A DNA stretch of 34,563 bases from a virus: positions 1 through 34,563 of IMG/VR virus record IMGVR_UViG_3300042090_002943; one strand, 5' to 3'. The notes beneath the pieces were generated by a model that was not told the origin of the DNA, ran no database searches, and was given only the letters and a program-made list of their open reading frames with translations. A program made the position numbers and the translations under genes. How positions within the stretch are numbered: position 1 is the stretch's first letter; the number at the start of each line of letters is the position of its first letter. Below are positions 22,511 to 31,309 of the stretch, piece by piece.

Positions 22511-22927
22511 TTGCGATTCTTGATCCGATCAGCATGCCGCCAGGGATCGCTCTGCGGTAGGGACGAAGACTGCCCGGACCGGGTTTTCCGGTGCCGGCAG
22601 TGCGGCTACTCTTCTCGGGATGAGTTGGATGGTTGTCCGGCGTGCGCCGCCGGCTGGAAGGCCATCGATGTTAGCCACGGGCCAAACTGCCCGAGGAACC
22701 TGCTCGACGAGGCGATGGATACGCCGAACGGCATCCTGGTGCGCCGGTGCTTTCGACTTCTCAACGCGAAGGCAATTGGTCTGACGATCACCCTCAACGA
22801 CATCACCGAAGAGGAGTTCCGCGTGATGGAGTTGATCGATACCGAGCAGAAGGAACACGTCGCGGCCGAGGACCGTGATGCAAAGAGCTTCCAGGAACTG
22901 CTGATCCGGAAATTATCGCGGCGATGA
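22511..22927 (+). CDS. Zinc-ribbon protein in the tail operon
   Basis: TTG at 22511 follows GGAGGGG and gives 138 residues. Residues of about 27-47 form a zinc ribbon: CRQCGYSSRDELDGCPAC. The rest (NGILVRRCFRLLNAKAIGL, then ITEEEFRVMELIDTEQKE) resembles C-terminal regions of proteins located between chaperone and tape measure genes in related phages. It could bind the tape measure during assembly. The function is inferred from position. Confidence 0.6.
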   Translation: MRFLIRSACRQGSLCGRDEDCPDRVFRCRQCGYSSRDELDGCPACAAGWKAIDVSHGPNCPRNLLDEAMDTPNGILVRRCFRLLNAKAIGLTITLNDITEEEFRVMELIDTEQKEHVAAEDRDAKSFQELLIRKLSRR

Positions 22928-22929
22928 TG

Positions 22930-23100
22930 CTATTTCCCTCTGGGTTTCTTTGGTGGTTTCGGCTTCCAGATCGCCTTCACCGCGGCTTCCTCCTTTACGA
23001 ACTCCGCCGCGCGCTCCAAGAATTCGAGCTTTTCGGCCTTCGACAGACCTGATTCTTGCAACAGGTCGAGCAGGCGACGGTAAAATTGGAGGGCGGTCAT
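22930..23100 (-). CDS. Small helical protein on the opposite strand
   Basis: The 56-residue product (MTALQFYRRLLDLLQESG...) is strongly helical and ends in a Lys/Pro-rich tail (WKPKPPKKPRGK). GAGAAA lies about 8 bases before the start at 23100, and this ribosome site is part of a large inverted repeat at 23103-23162. The gene is transcribed against the tail genes and ends 3 bases from their neighbour. A longer start at 23175 would run through the inverted repeat. No family is recognised. Confidence 0.5.
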   Translation of the reverse strand: MTALQFYRRLLDLLQESGLSKAEKLEFLERAAEFVKEEAAVKAIWKPKPPKKPRGK

Positions 23101-23102
23101 GA

Positions 23103-23162
23103 ATGATTTCTCGCAGTGGAGGGTGGAGACGACGGTCCAACCCACTGCCGCCGAGAAATCAT
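23103..23162. repeat. Long inverted repeat upstream of the small minus-strand gene
   Basis: ATGATTTCTCG at 23103-23113 pairs with CGAGAAATCAT at 23152-23162. CAGTGG at 23114-23119 pairs with CCACTG at 23142-23147, leaving a 4-base bulge and a 22-base loop. In minus-strand RNA this hairpin would cover the ribosome site of the gene ending at 22930. No T-tract follows, so it is not a standard terminator. Confidence 0.8.
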
Positions 23163-23394
23163 ACCACGCCGACAATGGGGCTGCCGGGCTTCCGTTCGTT
23201 CCCTAATGTGCGGCGACGGCCGGAAAAGTAGATCCACTCATAAGCGACCGCCCATCAACGTGGGTGGTAAACACTGCGGCGTCAGGGAGGACGCATATGT
23301 CAGCAACGCGCGTTACTCGGCCAAATGGAGCGTGATATGAGAATGTGAGAAACACGGCGCCCGTGGGGTGTGGTAACGTCCTTTATGACGGGTT

Positions 23395-23739
23395 ATGAAC
23401 ATTTCTGAATTCGTCAAGAAGCTTGTCCCCGAACCGGCCTGGCAGGACGGAACGCTTCTCCCATACCAACAGGCGGAAGTGCCAGTGCATTACGTGCTCG
23501 ATGAGGATTGCTCCGGCGGCAAATTGAAGGCGCGCGACCCAGACAGGGGCATTCCAAAAGAACTATACGGCCCTCCTGGCGACGCAATTTTCGGTTGGTG
23601 GCGTGGCCAGCATCAGCTGAAGCTTAGCAATGGAGGCACGGTTCTCATTCTCCGAATTTTGGGCCCGTCCGATGAAGGCATACACCGTTTCGAAGTTTCG
23701 TCATCTGATCAAGTGAAAGAGGTTCTGGCAGGGGAATGA
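23395..23739 (+). CDS. Hypothetical protein, cargo region
   Basis: The 114-residue acidic protein (MNISEFVKKLVPEPAW...) has normal codon use and beta-rich segments (HQLKLSNGGTVLILRILG). No family is recognised. It lies between two minus-strand genes in the stretch that separates the tail chaperone genes from the tape measure, so it may be a cargo gene rather than a virion part. The ribosome site is weak. Confidence 0.6.
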   Translation: MNISEFVKKLVPEPAWQDGTLLPYQQAEVPVHYVLDEDCSGGKLKARDPDRGIPKELYGPPGDAIFGWWRGQHQLKLSNGGTVLILRILGPSDEGIHRFEVSSSDQVKEVLAGE

Positions 23740-24056
23740 ATGTCGGTAGGTCCTTGCAATCCGCGGTTCCCGACGTTTCCTTCACCGCTGACAAGGGCAA
23801 CTCTGTGTGCGCTCTGCGCAAGGCGTTGAGACTGCAGTCAATGGCGAGTTGACCTCAGGCTGCGCGTCGGTTCACCCTTCGACCGGCAACATGTTGTTAT
23901 GTCACAATTGGGCCGCAACGGCGCCAGCAGCCGGGCCGCGAGATCAAAGTAGACGGCTGGTCGAGTGCCCGCGGGGGCTCCGGCTCGAAGTGGACGTTCC
24001 GAGGCTCCGCGCGAATTGGCGCCTCGCCTTCCGAATATTGGAGTAAGAGCGCTCGC
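23740..24056. other. Intergenic stretch, nothing supported
   Basis: No convincing frame, RNA or repeat is seen. The short plus-strand frame from 23807 has an unlikely composition. Confidence 0.4.
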
Positions 24057-24419
24057 CTAAATACCGTCCGCCAAAAACTGCTCAAGTTCTAGTGATGACC
24101 TGTTCTGAAAACTTAGGACCGGTCTGAGCGGTGAGGGTTCCCGCAATTGCTTAAGAGGTATGAGTCGCCGCAAACCCTTGAGCGGCTCCAGCGCTGCCAG
24201 TACTCGTAGTCGTTGCCGAGTGTAACCGACTGCGCGCCCCTGATGATCCCATACTAGAGCGCCGTCAAACCAACCAAGGTGGCTCCCATTGATCCCATAG
24301 ATATGTTCTTCATAGAGGTACGCCACAGGCGTACCGTCCCACAGAAACAGTGTATTGTCGAGGTCCCCGCAGATGTACGCTACCGGCTGACCTTCGGCAG
24401 TGAACAGGCTAGTGTCCAT
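24057..24419 (-). CDS. 4-fold beta-flower-like protein
   Basis: The 120-residue protein has repeated short units. GQPVAYICGD, GTPVAYLYEEHIYG, GSHLGWFDG and GRAVGYTRQR at about 10-70 share a Gly-x-x-(V/L)-(A/G) core with aromatic residues at fixed spacing. This is the pattern of the small 4-fold beta-flower family, whose function is not known. The C-terminal 50 residues are Leu/Pro/Arg-rich. Only the end of a very long minus-strand open frame corresponds to the real gene; the ATG at 24419 is the first that begins the repeat unit. A promoter-like TATACT and an operator-like palindrome lie just upstream, so the gene is probably transcribed and regulated on its own. Confidence 0.7.
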   Translation of the reverse strand: MDTSLFTAEGQPVAYICGDLDNTLFLWDGTPVAYLYEEHIYGINGSHLGWFDGALVWDHQGRAVGYTRQRLRVLAALEPLKGLRRLIPLKQLREPSPLRPVLSFQNRSSLELEQFLADGI

Positions 24420-24432
24420 TCTTCTGGCCGCG

Positions 24433-24463
24433 AGTATAACAGATTGCGGATATGAGTATCCGC
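24433..24463 (-). promoter_or_regulatory. Promoter -10 box and operator-like palindrome
   Basis: On the minus strand TATACT (24433-24438) is a good -10 box, 14 bases before the start codon of the beta-flower gene. A perfect inverted repeat GCGGATA-tgag-TATCCGC (24446-24463) lies just upstream, between the -10 box and where the -35 would be. This is a common place for a repressor operator. Confidence 0.5.
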
Positions 24464-24653
24464 CTACCACATGAGCGGATAAGTCGCCATCTCGGACTTT
24501 GCCCCGGCAGGTGGGTCCCGAAACGTGACATTCTGAGCAATAGATCCTCCCTGGTTGCCAAGCGTTTACTACGCGGTTTCGACGCGGCCCATGTGGAACC
24601 CATAATACCCATCCCAGAGATTTGCCGCCTTCCTGCACTACTAACGGTGGACC

Positions 24654-25181
24654 ATGCCCCGATTTCAAACAGTTGTTCGTCACGCCCGGTTCGTTTACTC
24701 TCCATACACCTCCGATGAGATGCTTGGCTTCGGTGAGTTGCTGGCCGATACCATCCGTGCGCGCATCCAGAGCGGCCAAAACATCTACGATCAGGCGGCG
24801 GCACCGCTGAAGCCGGGACGCGATGGCCACCGGGGCTACCCGGACTTCAAGGCGGCGCGCGGTCTGAAACCCATTCGCGACTGGACATGGAGCGGCCACA
24901 CGCTGCGCTGTCTGAAGGTGCTTACGGTCAATGAGAACCGCGCGACCGTCGGCTTTCTCGACGAGGCGTTTCCCGGCCGGACCCATACGGCTTCGGAAAT
25001 CGCCTTCTGGAACAACCAGCGCGAACACATGTGGGGTGTGTCGCCGCGCGACAGCGCGGTGGTAGTTACTGCTATGACGAACTACCGTCAATTGGTGGTC
25101 CTCTCCGGCGGCACCGAGTTGGCCGGATTCCGGCAGTACGGCGCGGCGCAGTATTTCTCCGGTTTGAAACTGGCGGCATAA
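24654..25181 (+). CDS. Virion morphogenesis-type protein
   Basis: The 175-residue protein has the outline of phage morphogenesis or tail-completion proteins: a helical N-terminus, then PIRDWTWSGHTLRCLKVLTV with ATVGFLDEAF, and NNQREHMWGVSPRD near 120-133. These elements recall the Mu gpG / P2 gpS group, where a strand bearing G, an NN-or-HQ-type segment and a final (P/S)PR(D/P) occur in this order. It ends 3 bases before the tape measure. The family call is by pattern only. Confidence 0.5.
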   Translation: MPRFQTVVRHARFVYSPYTSDEMLGFGELLADTIRARIQSGQNIYDQAAAPLKPGRDGHRGYPDFKAARGLKPIRDWTWSGHTLRCLKVLTVNENRATVGFLDEAFPGRTHTASEIAFWNNQREHMWGVSPRDSAVVVTAMTNYRQLVVLSGGTELAGFRQYGAAQYFSGLKLAA

Positions 25182-25184
25182 ACC

Positions 25185-28100
25185 ATGCCTCAAGCAGAGC
25201 GCGTAATTCTCGAAGCCGAGGACGAGGTCACTCCGGTAGTCGGCAAGGCCAACGCCGGCCTCGAAAGCTTCGAACAGAAAGCGGAGTCGTCCCACGGCAA
25301 GGTCATCCGCATCACGGACCAGACCCGGTCGTCGATCCAACGGCTTATTGCGTCCCTCGAAAAGCAGGCCGAGACGTATGGAAAGAGCGGTGTGGACCGG
25401 CTGATCGCGCAACGCGACTCGCTGCTGCAGCGTTACGCGAAGGAACCGCAGGCCATCGACGCCATCACGCGTTCGTACGAGCGCATGATCGAGACGCAGA
25501 AGAAAGCCGACGCCGAGGCGATGCTGGAGAAGCAGTCCCGGTCGATTCAGACCTTCGGCGAGCGCGTCGCGCAGTCGATTGAGAATCCCGTGCAGGGAGC
25601 GAGCAGCGCCATTGGATCGCTGCTGACCAGGGTAGGCCCTCTGGGCATCGGGCTGGCGGCCGGAACCACCGTGATGGCTGGTCTTGCGGTGGCGACCTTT
25701 GAGGCGGCAAAGAGTCTGGGCGAGTTCGGCGTCCAGGTGAAGGATGCGGAACTGCGCACCGGTCTCACCTCCAAAGAGGTCGGACAGTTTGGCTTCGCGG
25801 CACGGGCGGTGGGGCAGGATGTTACGATCTTCGAACGGCTGATGCGTGGGCTCTCCACCGCCGTCGAGGACACTGGAAAGGAGGGCGAGAAGGCGCGCAC
25901 GTGGCTTACGCGGTTCGGCGTCGATATCCAGGGTGTGCGCACCGGCATGATCCCCACGTCCGAAGTGCTCCTGCAGGTGGCGGGCGGGCTGGAGAAGCTG
26001 CCGCCGGGATTCGACCGCACGCGGGTGGCGATGGACCTGTTCAAGCGTGTAGGCATCGAGGCGATTCCGGTTATGGACGGGCTGCGCGAGCGCGTCGAAC
26101 ACGCGAAGTCGATGGGGTTTGGCATCACCGAGGCCGATGTCAAAAAGTACGAGGAGCTGAACAACAAAGCCGTCGAGTTTGAAATGCGGTGGGAGTCGGC
26201 GATCCGCTCGGTCAAAGGAATGCTGCTCGACTTGGCGAGCGCGTTTGGCTGGGTACTGGATAAGATCGCGACGAAGCCGCCGACCAAAGCGTCTTTGGAG
26301 GAACAGCAGCGGCATGCTGCGCGCGTGGCGGCGCTGGAGACGCAGGGACAAGCTTCTCTTGAGGCGCAAAGCGCTCAACTGCAGAAGCAAATGAACCAGT
26401 ACAAGCCCGGCGCGATGGACTGGGTGAAAGCCGGCGTGTCGGGTCTTGGCGCTTACATGGGCGTCAATATCCCGGTGGGGAATCTGAGCGCGGGTGCGCA
26501 GCAGTATGGTTCGGCGGCATCGCAGTTAACGTACGTCAAGGAGGCTCTGGACGCGCTCCAAAACAAGCCGCAGCCGCACGCGCCATTGGCAGAACCTCCC
26601 ACCGGTGGCACCGGCGAGAGCGCTTTGGATTCAGCGATGAGGCAGGCGCGAAAGGAACTCGCAGGTCTTGCCGGTGGCGGCAAGGACAGGTTTGCGGCCA
26701 TTGCGGCAGAGCGGCAGGAAGCCATCAACGACGCGATGGAGAGGTTCAAAGGGAAGGCTGGTCCGCTGGTCGAACTGCTCAAGCAGGTTTACGACGCCAA
26801 GTGGCTGAAGGAATACAACTCCGAACAACAGCGGACAACGAAGGAGTTGGACGAACAGTCGAAGCGGTGGACGGAACTCTTGGGGAAGTCCGCAAACGTC
26901 TCCGGCGCAGTGTTTAAGCAGGACATCGCCGAGGGCACCAAGAAGCTGGAAGAGCAGGCTAAGGCGGTCGGGAAACTCAGCGCGGAGTGGAACAAGCTCA
27001 CGGCTGCCCGAGAGAGCCAAACAGTCGCGCACGAGAAGCGCATGATCCAGATCGGTGCGGACGCGAACGACCCGCTGGGCACGCTGGCTCAAATTCAGGC
27101 GCTCGATAAAGGGCAGATCGAGCAGAGGCGGCAGGCCGCGCTCGCGTTCTTGCCAAGCGACCCTTTGCAGAAGATGATGCAGCAGGCGAACGCCGAGAAG
27201 GAAGCGGCCAATGCGCTGGGCGAGCTCCGCTACCAGTGGGAAGAGAAAGTGGCCGAGGTCCGGAAGAAAGCCGACCAGGAACAGCAGGAGATGCTCGACA
27301 AGCAGGAAAAGTCTATCGAGAAGATCGCGGAGAAGCTGTTCGACACGCTGTTCACAAAGCCCAAGGATTTCGGCAAGGATCTCGCGAAGACGGTCCATCA
27401 GGCGGTACTGAAGCCGGTCGTCGAAGGCGTGAGCGGCATGGCTGCGAACGCTCTTCACCCGGTGATTTACGGTGAGGACGGCAAGGGCGGACTGGCCGGA
27501 ATCTTCAAGGGCATGTTTGGCGGCGGCAAGTCGGGCGACCCGGTAAAGGCATCGACGGACCAGAATACAGCCGCGACGATACAGAACTCCGCTCACGTGG
27601 CGGCACTCACTGCTGTGCTGGCAGGTGCCATGGGCGTGGCGGCCCCGGCGATCGCCGCACCCGCGATACCAGGCGTCTCGTTACCCAGCATTTCCGCCCC
27701 GGCCGTTTCGATCCCAACGCGAATGGCGTCGCCCTATGCTGGCGGCGGTGGCGGTGTTGTCGGCGGTGGCGGCGGCGCAGTGGCGGCAGTGGCCGGCCCG
27801 AGTTTCTCCGACCTGGCCAATCTGCCATTGAACCACGACCGCATCGCGCAGACGCTCGATATGAGCGCGCCGATTAGCCAGTCTGGGCCGAACGGTGCGT
27901 ACAGCACTGCGGCCATGGCGAGCCTGCCGATGAGCCACGATCCAGTGGCGCAGATCCTAGCCATGGCCGGTGGCGGCAAGCTGACCGGTGGTGGTGGCGC
28001 GTCGTCACTGGTATCGAATCTCAAGGGCTCGGTCTGGAACCAGAAGGAATTCACATCGCTCCAGGGAGCCGGAGACAGCGGCTTTGTCAGCGGTTTTGGA

Positions 28101-28604
28101 GCTGTGGCGAAATCTCCGGCCGCCGGTGCCGCCGGCATGATGCTCGCCCAAAGCGGCTTGCTGGGCTCTCACCAGGGGAGTTGGGGCGGCGTTGGCATGG
28201 GCGCTGCCGGAGGCGCAATGATTGGTTTTCAGATGGGCGGTCCGCTCGGTGCACTCATCGGCGGCATCGCAGGTGCCGGAATCGGTATCGGCGAGAAGCT
28301 CGCTGGCATCGAATCGCCGCAGAAGAAAGCTCACGACGACATCAAGCAGATTTACGGTGTGGACATTCCGCAGAACAGCGGGACCATAAAGCAGGTGGTT
28401 AGCATCGCGCAGTCGCAGTTCGGCGGCGACATCGCGGTGGCGGTGCGATCGCCCAACGTCCGCCAACTGGTGATGCTCTATTCGGAAGCCACCGGCCAGA
28501 AGATGCCGCTATCGGCTTCGACGCCGTACGCCGGGAGTCTTGTGGAGTCGGGCGGCAATCTGTATCAACAGGCGAGCTTCCAGAACAATGCCCTACTGGG
28601 TTGA
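25185..28604 (+). CDS. Tail tape measure protein
   Basis: The 1139-residue protein is the ruler that sets tail length and guides DNA ejection. Typical features are long helical regions (about 20-125 and 470-760), a hydrophobic stretch near 149-175 (VGPLGIGLAAGTTVMAGLAV), a Gly/Ala/Pro-rich region near 815-930, and a second hydrophobic Gly-rich segment near 1000-1045. Its length would predict a tail of roughly 170 nm by the usual rule of about 1.5 angstrom per residue. The C-terminus (QQASFQNNALLG) meets helicase-derived sequence at once, so the natural end may have been lost. The start follows the previous stop by 3 bases. Confidence 0.92.
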   Translation: MPQAERVILEAEDEVTPVVGKANAGLESFEQKAESSHGKVIRITDQTRSSIQRLIASLEKQAETYGKSGVDRLIAQRDSLLQRYAKEPQAIDAITRSYERMIETQKKADAEAMLEKQSRSIQTFGERVAQSIENPVQGASSAIGSLLTRVGPLGIGLAAGTTVMAGLAVATFEAAKSLGEFGVQVKDAELRTGLTSKEVGQFGFAARAVGQDVTIFERLMRGLSTAVEDTGKEGEKARTWLTRFGVDIQGVRTGMIPTSEVLLQVAGGLEKLPPGFDRTRVAMDLFKRVGIEAIPVMDGLRERVEHAKSMGFGITEADVKKYEELNNKAVEFEMRWESAIRSVKGMLLDLASAFGWVLDKIATKPPTKASLEEQQRHAARVAALETQGQASLEAQSAQLQKQMNQYKPGAMDWVKAGVSGLGAYMGVNIPVGNLSAGAQQYGSAASQLTYVKEALDALQNKPQPHAPLAEPPTGGTGESALDSAMRQARKELAGLAGGGKDRFAAIAAERQEAINDAMERFKGKAGPLVELLKQVYDAKWLKEYNSEQQRTTKELDEQSKRWTELLGKSANVSGAVFKQDIAEGTKKLEEQAKAVGKLSAEWNKLTAARESQTVAHEKRMIQIGADANDPLGTLAQIQALDKGQIEQRRQAALAFLPSDPLQKMMQQANAEKEAANALGELRYQWEEKVAEVRKKADQEQQEMLDKQEKSIEKIAEKLFDTLFTKPKDFGKDLAKTVHQAVLKPVVEGVSGMAANALHPVIYGEDGKGGLAGIFKGMFGGGKSGDPVKASTDQNTAATIQNSAHVAALTAVLAGAMGVAAPAIAAPAIPGVSLPSISAPAVSIPTRMASPYAGGGGGVVGGGGGAVAAVAGPSFSDLANLPLNHDRIAQTLDMSAPISQSGPNGAYSTAAMASLPMSHDPVAQILAMAGGGKLTGGGGASSLVSNLKGSVWNQKEFTSLQGAGDSGFVSGFGAVAKSPAAGAAGMMLAQSGLLGSHQGSWGGVGMGAAGGAMIGFQMGGPLGALIGGIAGAGIGIGEKLAGIESPQKKAHDDIKQIYGVDIPQNSGTIKQVVSIAQSQFGGDIAVAVRSPNVRQLVMLYSEATGQKMPLSASTPYAGSLVESGGNLYQQASFQNNALLG

Positions 28605-28608
28605 ACGG

Positions 28609-29340
28609 ATGACGGTGAACTACCTCGAAAATGCAGGTGGCGCGGCAGAGAAGGCCAAAGCAGGCTGGAAGCTGCGGTGGCCTGATGGAACGACCACACA
28701 ATCCGCTGTCTTCACACTCGCGGACGCGGAAAACCAGCCCGCAGCAGCCCATTTAACACTGGAGGAACCGCGAATTCGTGGAATTGCGACTCGGGTGCCG
28801 CGCTTTGTTCCTGGCCAGCCGATTCCCTCTATTGAGGTGACCGGTGTCCCATGGGAAATCCGGGGTTATTGGTCTCTATGGACAGTCGCGATTCGGAGTG
28901 CGGAATGGTGCAAGGAGCGGGTGCTGCCGTTGTTTCTGCACGATGATGGACGCGTACTGGCTCCAACAGCGCGGCACCTATGGTCGCTGCTGCTGGAGCA
29001 GATGCCCAGTCCGGGCCGTTACCTGGATGGCGGCGAATCCACCCGGATCTTCGCGGAAGTGACATCGGCTGCCGAGCGTTACGGCCATCCGCTCTACGAA
29101 GAACTGTTGCGGTTCCACCAAGGGCGGCTCGGGCGGGAGAGAGAGAATAAGCGCTATGCATTCGATGCCCGGCGCCGCGCCATAGAGCGGATCGGGCTAC
29201 CTGCCGTGCGCCAGCATCGCCTGAATGAACTTGCGAAAGAAGAGTCAGCTTGGAACCTTGAATCGGAATCGCGCGCCCACGTCCATCCTGATCTCATTCC
29301 GCGGTTGATATTGCGCGTGGAGGGTCTTGGTAATGCCTGA
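28609..29340 (+). pseudogene. C-terminal remnant of a BREX type 3-like SNF2 helicase
   Basis: The 243-residue frame matches only the end of large SNF2/DEAD-type helicases found in BREX-3 (BrxHII) and related systems. WKLRWPDGTT is near 19, LTLEEPRIRGI near 49, WSLWTVAIRS near 88, VLPLFLHDDGR near 105, and HVHPDLIPRLILRVEG near the end. The ATPase motifs (Walker A, DExx, motif VI) are absent. Upstream of about 28600 the DNA belongs to the phage tape measure, so the helicase has lost most of its length. The ATG at 28609 or 28588 is accidental or re-used; GTTGAACGG before 28609 is only a weak ribosome site. It overlaps the PglZ gene start. Confidence 0.7.
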
Positions 29341-31309
29341 CTGGCGCACGCAGATCCTGCAAGAGTTCACGCCCGGCGTGCGGCCGATAACGGCGGTTGC
29401 CGATCCAGATGGATTGCTGACAGAACCGCGCATGAGCCAAGCACTCACCGAGCGAGGCTTCGAGTCGGTCTTGTTTGAGGATTCGATCTCCTTCCGGTTC
29501 GCTTACGAGTCACGCTTCCGCTCGCGGTTGGATGCCGGGGAAAGCGTAGATCTGGTGGTGCTGGTTGGCGATGACGCCGCTGCGCTGGTGAAGCTACCCT
29601 TCGATGTCCTCGCTGGTGCCCGGAAGCTCTCGTTCGCCTTGGCGGATGTGTTCCCCCAGTTCAGTTATCCAGTGCTGCGCGCCTTGGAGCCTCAGTACCT
29701 CGACCTGCTCTATGAAGCGCAGCACCGCTTCAATCTTGGGGTTCTTGGGGAAAACGCCACGAAGGACTTCATCCTACGCCACGTCTTCGAGATCGCGGCG
29801 GAGCTGATCAAAACCGATGCAGATCTCTTGCGAACGTTGTTGCGGAGGCACTACAGGCTCCAGTTGATTCCAAGGCCCTTCGTCGACCGGCTGGTAGCCA
29901 TTCTGCATCAGAGTGGACGCTTTCGAGGCTGGCCGCTGGCTGAGCTGTTCACGGACCGAAGCCTGTTTTTCGCCTTCTTGCAAGAGCGCTGGCCGAGGTT
30001 TCTCGGCATCCTAAGCGAGGTGCCGTTGCCCGGAGACATTCCGCTAACCGTTGAAGGGCCAGCGGATCTCCCGTTCGATAACCCGGATGTGCGCGTCTAC
30101 ATCGATAACCTGTTCATGGAAGGCACGCTGCAGCCCATCGAATGGATCAGCATTCCCAAGGGGTGGGCCGCCGCTGGCGTGCGTCACGATCCTGAGCAGG
30201 ACCGAACAAACCGTTTCGCGGCCCTGGCTGAGGCTGCGGAGCGCGAGTTGCCTGGCGAGGACGCTCGTCACGGCGATTGGCTGTCATTCGCTACTCTCTG
30301 GGCGCAATTCAATCTACTGGTTTGCGAGATCGGTGCAAAACCCAGTCTGGACGTGACCGCGCGAGTCTCCAGCATTCGATCTCAGGTCGACGCCCGGTTC
30401 GGTCTGTGGTTGCAAAGGCGGTTCGGCAGCCTATACAGCTTGCCGGCCACGGCGCCGGTGATGGTGCACCACATTGCGCGTTTCCTCGCCGCGCAAATGG
30501 ACGGCGGCCGTAGGGTGGCCCTCGTCGTAGTGGACGGGCTCGCATTCGACCAGTGGCTGGCGGTCCGCCAGAAGCTCAGCGAGCAGCGTGCCACGTGGCG
30601 CTTCGAGGAGAGCGCTGCCTTCGCGTGGGTGCCGACGATTACCTGTGTGTCCCGACAAGCCATCTTCGCTGGAAAGGCACCGCTCTACTTTCCGTCGAGC
30701 ATCTACGGCACAGGCAGAGAGGCGAGCCTTTGGCAGCAGTTCTGGGTTGATCATGGTCTCGTCGGCCGCGATGTCGCATACCTTAAGGGCCTTGGTGAGG
30801 CGTCGACGCTGCAAGCGCTCGAAGAGGCGTTGTCGGAGCCCAAGCTCAAAGTGATCGGTGCCGTTGTGGATAAGGTAGACCGTATCATGCACGGCATGGA
30901 GTTGGGCGCGGCGGGCATGCATAACCAAGTGCGGCAGTGGGCGGCGGAAGGATTCTTGTCCGCGGCCTTGGAGTTGCTGCTCTCGAATGGATTCATCGTG
31001 TTCTTAACCGCGGATCACGGTAATGTGGAGAGCGTGGGCTGTGGAAGGCCGAGAGAAGGTATGACTGCTGACGTTCGCGGTGAACGGGCGAGGATCTATT
31101 CCGACGCTGTTCTCCGCGCCAATGTTGCTTCGAGATTTGCGACCGCCATCTCGTGGAAACCTCTGGGGCTTCCGGAAGATTTCCTCCCCCTGCTGTCCGC
31201 GGATCGTACCGCCTTCGTGCAGGAAGGGCATCGGACTGTTGCGCACGGTGGAGTGACACTGGAGGAGGCCATTGTGCCGTTCATTCGGGTCGTAGGAGGA
31301 AAGGATTGA
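29333..31309 (+). CDS. pglZ: PglZ-domain protein of a BREX type 3-like system
   Basis: The 658-residue protein carries the PglZ domain, a member of the alkaline phosphatase superfamily. ALVVVDGLAFDQW includes metal-binding D401. WVPTITCVSRQAIFAGKAPLYF follows near 425-446. TADHG at 559-563 includes D561 and H562. An N-terminal helical domain (about 1-370) precedes it. PglZ is found in all BREX systems and is needed for anti-phage defence; its phosphatase or nuclease activity differs between systems. GGAGGG precedes the ATG at 29333 by 8 bases, and the start overlaps the helicase remnant. Downstream it overlaps the BrxA-like gene. All visible key residues are kept, so the gene appears intact. 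Confidence 0.9.
   Translation: MPDWRTQILQEFTPGVRPITAVADPDGLLTEPRMSQALTERGFESVLFEDSISFRFAYESRFRSRLDAGESVDLVVLVGDDAAALVKLPFDVLAGARKLSFALADVFPQFSYPVLRALEPQYLDLLYEAQHRFNLGVLGENATKDFILRHVFEIAAELIKTDADLLRTLLRRHYRLQLIPRPFVDRLVAILHQSGRFRGWPLAELFTDRSLFFAFLQERWPRFLGILSEVPLPGDIPLTVEGPADLPFDNPDVRVYIDNLFMEGTLQPIEWISIPKGWAAAGVRHDPEQDRTNRFAALAEAAERELPGEDARHGDWLSFATLWAQFNLLVCEIGAKPSLDVTARVSSIRSQVDARFGLWLQRRFGSLYSLPATAPVMVHHIARFLAAQMDGGRRVALVVVDGLAFDQWLAVRQKLSEQRATWRFEESAAFAWVPTITCVSRQAIFAGKAPLYFPSSIYGTGREASLWQQFWVDHGLVGRDVAYLKGLGEASTLQALEEALSEPKLKVIGAVVDKVDRIMHGMELGAAGMHNQVRQWAAEGFLSAALELLLSNGFIVFLTADHGNVESVGCGRPREGMTADVRGERARIYSDAVLRANVASRFATAISWKPLGLPEDFLPLLSADRTAFVQEGHRTVAHGGVTLEEAIVPFIRVVGGKD

Noticed and set aside
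21870-22927. Programmed frameshift between the two chaperone-region genes
   Set aside because: No slippery heptamer was found near the end of the first gene, and the second has GGAGGGG and a start codon of its own.
24420-26390. Upstream part of a very long minus-strand frame
   Set aside because: Only the last 120 codons (24057-24419) resemble a protein; the rest is antisense to the tape measure and morphogenesis genes.
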